A stretch of 10,035 bases of DNA from Actinomycetes bacterium (GTDB lineage Bacteria > Actinomycetota > Acidimicrobiia > Acidimicrobiales > Microtrichaceae). The first letter of the stretch is position 1; each line of letters opens with the position of its first letter. The position numbers were made by a program, and so were the translations under genes. The DNA lies in the NCBI GenBank assembly GCA_023450775.1, contig JAEXGP010000384.1, forward strand, positions 1 to 10,035. Direction: 5' to 3'. The notes under the pieces were generated by a model. The model was not told the origin of the DNA and made no database searches. It worked only from the letters and a program-made list of their open reading frames with translations. Shown here piece by piece: positions 6,372 through 10,035 of the stretch.

Positions 6372-6620
6372 CTAGGGCAGCAGCGGCTCGGCGGGGGTGT
6401 GGCCGGCGTTGGCCCAGGCGTCGACGAACGCCTCGAGCGCGTCGTTGGGGTCCTGGGCCGGATCCGACGGGTCGCCGATCGGGCCGTAGCCCTCGTCGTA
6501 CGCCTCGGCCCCCGGCATGCTCAGCCGGCCGGCGTCCCGCAGCTCCTCGAAGCTGATGGGCGGGACGTAGCCGTCCACGTCACGTCGGGCGGTCGTGGAG
6601 GGTTGGGTCTGAGGGGTCAT
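6372..6620 (-). CDS. Small acidic protein, unknown function
   Basis: 82 residues, beginning MTPQTQPSTTARRDVDGY and ending AGHTPAEPLLP. A polar N-terminus leads to VPPISFEELRDAGRL, then a Gly/Tyr segment (EAYDEGYGPIGDPSDP) and an acidic predicted helix (DALEAFVDAW). It has no signal peptide or membrane segment. The start is well supported: AAGGAG lies four bases before the ATG. A longer frame extends upstream but reads as Arg-rich non-coding text. A possible -10, TACGGT (6698-6693), lies 72 bases upstream of the ATG, giving a leader of about 65 bases; no good -35 is seen. The family is not recognised. Confidence 0.65.
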   Translation of the reverse strand: MTPQTQPSTTARRDVDGYVPPISFEELRDAGRLSMPGAEAYDEGYGPIGDPSDPAQDPNDALEAFVDAWANAGHTPAEPLLP

Positions 6621-6624
6621 GTCG

Positions 6625-6630
6625 CTCCTT
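6625..6630 (-). promoter_or_regulatory. Strong Shine-Dalgarno for the 82-residue gene
   Basis: AAGGAG on the minus strand, four bases before ATG 6620. It is the best ribosome-binding site in the window and contrasts with the leaderless genes on the plus strand. It fixes the start and excludes the longer upstream frame. Confidence 0.7.
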
Positions 6631-6731
6631 GGATGGACGCCTCGCGGCGCATCGCCCCTCCGCCTGCCGGGACAGCCACCCCGACCTCGTCGACCGTACC
6701 CGACCTCCGTCGCCGGGTGGCGGAATGTGAG

Positions 6732-6784
6732 GAGATCCTCCGATCTCTCGCTTCGTGACCACTCAGGAACGACCGGTCGACCGG
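6732..6784. repeat. Two dyad elements in the gap between small minus-strand genes
   Basis: GAGATC (6732-6737) and GATCTC (6742-6747) form a 6-bp stem with a 4-base loop. About 25 bases on, CCGGTCGACCGG (6773-6784) is a perfect 12-bp palindrome. Both lie in the 212-base gap between the 82- and 113-residue genes, downstream of the latter on the minus strand. They may be terminator or operator elements; neither matches a site I can name. Confidence 0.35.
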
Positions 6785-6832
6785 CCGTCGGAAGGTGGGA
6801 GAAGCCGGTCGGGAGATGCCCGTCGGGAGAGG

Positions 6833-7174
6833 TCAGGAGGTGAACATCTCGGGGGTCAGCCCGCGGAGCGGACCGTCGCCGCGCAGCACGACCGTGCGCT
6901 CGACGAAGCGGACCACCACGGCGTCGCCCTCGAACTCGCCCAGGATCAGGTGGCCGTCCGCGTCCGCGCCGGTGATGCACAGCAGCTCGACGTGGTGGCG
7001 TTGCAGCTCGCCGGCGTACTCCTCCACGCCGTCGGCCACGACCTCCCAGTCGATCAGGTCGGTGGCGGGCCCGTCCTCGTCGACGCGCGAGACCGCCACG
7101 AGCGTGCCGAAGCGGACGGGGACCTCAGCACCGTCGAGGCGGAGGCGGTGGATCACGAGCCGGGCGTGCTGCAC
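6833..7174 (-). CDS. Conserved-looking hypothetical protein, 113 residues
   Basis: The protein is soluble and beta-rich, with VQHARLVIHRLRLDG at the start, VPVRFGTLVAVSRVD, an acidic central helix (DWEVVADGVEEYAGELQRHHVELL), then alternating hydrophobic strands (GHLILGEFEGDAVVVRFVERTVVLRG) and the tail GLTPEMFTS. Codons are strongly G/C-ended in this frame. GTG 7174 is taken as the start; GTG 7156, six codons later, is equally possible. CATGCT at 7186-7181 is a near -10 six bases before the upstream GTG. The gene is divergent from the membrane protein, with 58 bases between them, so the two probably share a control region. I do not recognise the family. Confidence 0.62.
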   Translation of the reverse strand: MQHARLVIHRLRLDGAEVPVRFGTLVAVSRVDEDGPATDLIDWEVVADGVEEYAGELQRHHVELLCITGADADGHLILGEFEGDAVVVRFVERTVVLRGDGPLRGLTPEMFTS

Positions 7175-7219
7175 CGGCGCAGCATGCCACCGGTTTCGAG
7201 CGCCCCGGAACGTCCCCAC

Positions 7220-7225
7220 TAAGGT
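7220..7225 (+). promoter_or_regulatory. -10 hexamer TAAGGT for leaderless start of the membrane protein
   Basis: TAAGGT fits TANNNT and ends seven bases before GTG 7233, the same spacing seen before the HNH, oxidoreductase and PIG-L genes. No Shine-Dalgarno or -35 is evident. It lies in the short divergent gap facing the 113-residue gene. Confidence 0.5.
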
Positions 7226-7232
7226 CCCGCCG

Positions 7233-7598
7233 GTGTTCGCCTCCGTCCTGCAGTTCCACACGGAGTGGGCGTGGATGGTCATCCTCGGCAACGCGCTGGG
7301 TGGCCTGTGGTGCCTGGGAGCCCACTGGATCCCGGCGCTGCGGGTCCGGGCGCTGTGGTGGTTCGTGATCTTCGTCGAGGCGACGATCTTCGTGCAGGTC
7401 AGCCTCGGCGTGTACATGGTGGCGGGCGAGGGCTTCAAGGCGCCGCAGTTCCACATGTTCTACGGCTTCGTGGCGATCATCACCGTGGCGATCCTGTACA
7501 GCTACCGGAACCAGATGAAGGCGTACCAGTACCTGCTGTACGGCTTCGGCGGGCTCTTCCTGATGGGCCTCGGCATCCGGGCGATGCTCGTGGGTTGA
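7233..7598 (+). CDS. Small four-helix membrane protein, unknown function
   Basis: 121 residues from GTG 7233. Four hydrophobic helices are visible: about 12-34, 40-63, 74-92 and 98-119. Aromatic residues are frequent (TEWAWM, RALWWF). Three histidines sit near helix ends: H9, H31 and H74. The segment FVQVSLGVYM followed by QFHMFYG recalls the Q-x2-LG and His-bearing helices of heme A synthase (CtaA/COX15) halves, but the protein is far too short for that enzyme and the likeness is only suggestive. The longer frame upstream (to 6795) lacks coding character, and the -10 hexamer supports GTG 7233. Its stop codon lies in the loop of a long inverted repeat. Confidence 0.75.
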   Translation: MFASVLQFHTEWAWMVILGNALGGLWCLGAHWIPALRVRALWWFVIFVEATIFVQVSLGVYMVAGEGFKAPQFHMFYGFVAIITVAILYSYRNQMKAYQYLLYGFGGLFLMGLGIRAMLVG

Positions 7599-7656
7599 AC
7601 CCGAGCGATCGTCCCCGGATGCTCGTCAGCAACACGGCATCCGGGCGATGCTCGTG
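7571..7656. repeat. 22-bp direct repeat with a three-armed inverted repeat between convergent genes
   Basis: The 22 bases at 7571-7592 recur perfectly at 7635-7656. Within both copies lies GCATCCGGG (7573-7581 and 7637-7645); its reverse complement CCCGGATGC lies between them at 7614-7622. The first pairing also extends inward: CGAT 7582-7585 with ATCG 7608-7611, GCTC 7586-7589 with GAGC 7603-7606, GGGT 7592-7595 with ACCC 7599-7602. This makes about 21 bp with small bulges and the TGA stop (7596-7598) in the loop. It lies between the ends of two convergent genes and could terminate transcription from both sides. No T-run is present. Confidence 0.6.
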
Positions 7657-7657
7657 C

Positions 7658-8875
7658 CTACTTGGGATCGCGGAGGGCGGCGAGGGCGGCGCGGGCCAGG
7701 ATCTGGGCGCCGAGCGGGATCACCGACTCGTCCACGTCGAAGGTGCCGGCGTGCAGGTCGAGCCGGTCGGCGAGCCCGGGGGGATGGGTGCCGAGGCGGC
7801 CGTAGGAGCCGCCGGTCCGCTCCAGGTACCAGCTGAACGAGTCGCCGCCGACGCTGCGGGGTGACGTGACCACGCCGTGGGCGCCCAGCACCTCGACGCC
7901 GGCCGCGGCCAGGAGCGCGGTCTCGTGCTCGCGGTTGACCACCGGGGGCACGCCGCGACGGTGCATCAGGTCCCACGCGGCGCCGGTCGGTCCGACGACC
8001 TGCGCGAGCGCGTTGCGGACCAGGGTGTCGGCCCGGTGCCAGACGCCGCGGTCGGGCGTCCGCAGGCTGCCGCGCAGCTCCGCCCTGGTCGGGATCACGT
8101 TGTGCGCGTCGCCGGCCGAGATCGCCCCGAACACCAGCAGCAGCTCCGAGTCGCCCGCGGCCTCGGCGACGAGCGGCGGCAGCTCCCGCACGACGCGGGC
8201 GGCGACGTCGACCAGGTCCACCGTGAGGTGCGGTCGGGCCGTGTGCCCGCCCGGACCGGACAGGTGGATCTCGACCAGGTCGGCCGCCGCGGTGAGCGGG
8301 CCGGTGCGCACACCGAGGTGTCCGGCGTCGAGCTTGGGGTCGCAGTGCAGCCCGAAGATCGCATCGATCCCGTCGAGCGCCCCGGTGGCGATCACCTCGA
8401 CCGCGCCGCCGGGGACGCGCTCTTCGGACGGCTCGAAGATCAGCCGGACCCGGTGGGGAGCGGTGCGGTCGCCGGTTGCCCCCCGGCGCAGCAGCTCGTG
8501 CAGGGCCAGACCGGCGCCGAGCGTCACGACCGTGTGGACGTCGTGGCCGCAGGCGTGGGCCACGCCGTCGCGCCGCGACCGGTACGGCACGTCCTTGTCG
8601 TCCTGCATGCTCAGCGCGTCGATGTCGCCCCGGATGGCGACCGTGGGCGGCGCGTCGCCGGGGCCCACGTCGCACACCAGGCCGGTGCCGCTCGGCAGCA
8701 CGACGGGGGAGAGGCCTGCGACCTCGAGTCGCTCGACGAGCAGGGTGGTGGTGTCGTGCTCCTCGCCGCTGGGCTCGGGATGCGCGTGCAGGTGACGGCG
8801 GAGCGCGACCAGCTCCTCGGCGTGCACCGCGACCAGCTCTGCGACCGGGTCGGACTCGTCCACCTCGGTGCTCAC
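7658..8875 (-). CDS. M20 family metallo-amidohydrolase/peptidase (M20D-like)
   Basis: 405 residues, typical for M20D hydrolases (hippurate hydrolase, N-acyl-amino-acid and carboxypeptidase Ss1 type). Opening motif LRRHLHAHPEPSGEE (25-39). The metal-site motifs are RGDIDAL (82-88), HACGHDVH (107-114) with C109 and H111, FEPSEE with E151/E152, GLHCDP with H177, and H375 in LHAGTFDVDE. The SGPGGHTARPH segment (about 200-210) is the usual dimerisation-domain loop. These enzymes hydrolyse amide bonds of N-acyl amino acids, peptides or amide conjugates in the cytoplasm. The GTG start (8875-8873) overlaps the TGA stop of the upstream ligase as GTGA, so translation is coupled; the longer frame beyond it is a shadow of the ligase gene. 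Substrate is unknown. Confidence 0.92.
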   Translation of the reverse strand: MSTEVDESDPVAELVAVHAEELVALRRHLHAHPEPSGEEHDTTTLLVERLEVAGLSPVVLPSGTGLVCDVGPGDAPPTVAIRGDIDALSMQDDKDVPYRSRRDGVAHACGHDVHTVVTLGAGLALHELLRRGATGDRTAPHRVRLIFEPSEERVPGGAVEVIATGALDGIDAIFGLHCDPKLDAGHLGVRTGPLTAAADLVEIHLSGPGGHTARPHLTVDLVDVAARVVRELPPLVAEAAGDSELLLVFGAISAGDAHNVIPTRAELRGSLRTPDRGVWHRADTLVRNALAQVVGPTGAAWDLMHRRGVPPVVNREHETALLAAAGVEVLGAHGVVTSPRSVGGDSFSWYLERTGGSYGRLGTHPPGLADRLDLHAGTFDVDESVIPLGAQILARAALAALRDPK

Positions 8876-10035
8876 GCGGCGGCCCCGGCATCCCACTCCC
8901 GGAGGAGCAGGTCCACCACGTCGCGGTGGTCGCCCCCGGCGGCGAGCACGGCGCGCTGGCGCTGGGCGCCGTTGCCGTCCCGGAGGATCCGCGACACGAG
9001 CGACAGCTCGTCGGCGCAGCACAGCTCGGCCGCGACCGGCCGCAGGCGTTCGACGGTCTCGGCGACCAGCTCGCGGGCCGAACGGCGCGTGCCCCGGTCG
9101 TCGGTGATCAGCTCGGCGTCCAGGCCGTGGCGGGCCGCCAGCCACTTGTTCTCACGGATCACCCAGTCCCGCACGGTCGAGGTGCCCTCGCCGGCCGCCG
9201 CCCGCGCCTGCAGGTCCGCGACGCTGCACTGCGCGAGCGCGACGAGCGCCCGCACCTCGTCCATGGACTGGATCGCGTCGCACATGCGCAGCTCCACCGT
9301 GCCGAAGTCGGGGTGCGGTCGGACGTCCCACCAGACCTCGCGGATCGAGTTGATGGCTCCCGCGGCGAGCAGGGTGTCCATGAACTCCTGGAAGTCGTCC
9401 CAGCAGTCGAGCCCCGGCGGCAGACCGGCGGTCGGGAGCGACTCGAAGATCTTGGTCCGGGCCGAGCTCAGGCCGGTGTCCTGTCCTTCCCAGTACGGGC
9501 TCGACGCCGAGAGCGCGAGGAACAGCGGGAGCTGCTCGGCCAAGCCGTTCGTGACCGCCACCGCCATCTCGCCGGACCGGACGCCCACGTGCACGTGCGT
9601 GCCGTGGATCGCCAGGCGCCGGGCCGGCCAGCCGATCCGCTCGATGAGCTCCCGGTAGCGATCCGCGGGGCTGACCTCCAGATCCAGCCAGCGCGTGAAC
9701 GGGTGCGTGCCGGACGCGACGAGGCCCAGGTCGGCTTCACCCCCGACCAGCGCCGTGGTCACCTCCTCGAGCGTGGCGGTCAGGTCCGCGACGGCACCGG
9801 CGACCGAGTCGTTGATGCCGGTGATCACCTCGAGCGTCGACTCGAACAGCTCGTGCTTCACCTTGGGGTGCTCAGATCCGTTCGCGGCAACGCCGCTGTC
9901 CTGCTGCGAAGCGGCAACGCCGCTGTCCTGCTGCGAAGCGGCAACGCCGCTGTCCTGCTGCGAAGCGGCAACGCCGCTGTCCTGCTGCGAAGCGGCAACG
10001 CCGCTGTCCTGCTGCGAAGCGGCAACGCCGCGGTC
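8872..10035 (-). CDS. Carboxylate-amine ligase, YbdK/GCS2 type, N-terminus beyond the window
   Basis: The frame is open from the right edge to the TGA at 8874-8872, giving 387 visible residues. The catalytic domain shows the family motifs VKHELFESTLEV (near 9861), ASGTHPF, IHGTHVHVGV (about 9581-9610), SASSPYWEGQDTG, and WWDVRPHPDFGTVELRM. They match E. coli YbdK, for example GEVKHDITESMLEL and HWDIRPSPHFGTVEVR. The family forms amide bonds with ATP, with weak glutamate-cysteine ligase activity in YbdK. The usual first motif GVEEE (ATP/Mg site) comes before VKHEL and is not in the window, so the GTG at 9861, which codes for the V of VKHEL, is not the true start. Between them lies a 27-bp tandem array read in frame as SQQDSGVAA repeats. 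Co-translated with the M20 gene downstream. Confidence 0.88.
   Translation of the reverse strand, partial: DRGVAASQQDSGVAASQQDSGVAASQQDSGVAASQQDSGVAASQQDSGVAANGSEHPKVKHELFESTLEVITGINDSVAGAVADLTATLEEVTTALVGGEADLGLVASGTHPFTRWLDLEVSPADRYRELIERIGWPARRLAIHGTHVHVGVRSGEMAVAVTNGLAEQLPLFLALSASSPYWEGQDTGLSSARTKIFESLPTAGLPPGLDCWDDFQEFMDTLLAAGAINSIREVWWDVRPHPDFGTVELRMCDAIQSMDEVRALVALAQCSVADLQARAAAGEGTSTVRDWVIRENKWLAARHGLDAELITDDRGTRRSARELVAETVERLRPVAAELCCADELSLVSRILRDGNGAQRQRAVLAAGGDHRDVVDLLLREWDAGAAA
9884..10035 (-). repeat. 27-bp tandem repeat array, in-frame nonapeptide SQQDSGVAA
   Basis: Five perfect 27-base units occupy 9884-9910, 9911-9937, 9938-9964, 9965-9991 and 9992-10018. A sixth begins at 10019 and is cut by the window edge after 17 bases, with one mismatch (t to g at 10032, Ser to Arg). 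In the ligase frame each unit reads SQQDSGVAA. The array ends in NGSEHPK just before VKHEL. Each unit contains AGCGGC-AAC-GCCGCT, a 6-bp dyad with a 3-base loop. The array has no spacers and so is not CRISPR. Confidence 0.95.

Noticed and set aside
6621..6980. Extension of the 82-residue gene to a 202-residue protein
   Set aside because: A strong AAGGAG lies directly before ATG 6620 and the upstream text is Arg-rich and non-coding.
8876..9145. N-terminal extension of the M20 protein to 9145
   Set aside because: The extra 90 residues are Arg/Pro/Gly-rich shadow of the ligase gene, and the GTGA overlap gives a natural start at 8875.
9859..9861. GTG at 9861 as the start of the ligase
   Set aside because: It codes for the conserved internal Val of VKHEL; the family needs an N-terminal GVEEE motif before it and the frame stays open to the window edge.
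9884..10035. CRISPR array
   Set aside because: The 27-bp units are directly adjacent with no spacers and no cas genes are in the window.

Overview
The window is about 70% GC, with G/C-ending codons dominating most genes. It carries a DUF222/HNH gene, an alpha-methylacyl-CoA racemase very like the mycobacterial enzyme, a PIG-L deacetylase of the MshB/Mca type, and TANNNT -10 hexamers set for leaderless mRNAs. This points to an actinobacterium. Acidimicrobiia is my guess from general flavour, not something the sequence proves.

Layout, left to right: (1) 1-226, a possible minus-strand gene fragment running off the left edge, then a promoter with two DNA-damage signatures: a PafBC-type (RecA-NDp) element with exact spacing and a perfect mycobacterial-type LexA box. 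(2) 227-1648 (+), the DUF222/HNH protein they control. (3) 1776-3982 (+), a two-gene operon of a Gfo/Idh/MocA oxidoreductase and NagA (N-acetylglucosamine-6-phosphate deacetylase), overlapping by GTGA. (4) 4062-5228 (+), alpha-methylacyl-CoA racemase. (5) 5312-6136 (+), PIG-L zinc deacetylase. (6) 6075-7174 (-), three small genes of unknown function: a one-helix membrane protein, an 82-residue acidic protein and a 113-residue protein. (7) 7233-7598 (+), a four-helix membrane protein. (8) 7658-10035 (-), an M20 amidohydrolase overlapped by, and downstream of, a YbdK/GCS2-type carboxylate-amine ligase whose N-terminus lies beyond the right edge.

The oxidoreductase/NagA pair suggests amino-sugar or sugar-derivative catabolism. 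The ligase/M20 pair looks like a translationally coupled module that could make and hydrolyse amide bonds on amino-acid-like substrates. The racemase handles 2-methyl-branched acyl-CoAs and stands alone.

The most unusual features are: the stacked PafBC and LexA signals on a leaderless HNH gene; a 27-bp tandem array that reads in frame as the nonapeptide SQQDSGVAA inside the N-terminal region of the ligase; four plus-strand genes sharing TANNNT-N7-start; a three-armed inverted repeat between two convergent genes; and a second TGTCR-N11-TANNNT promoter before the PIG-L gene.
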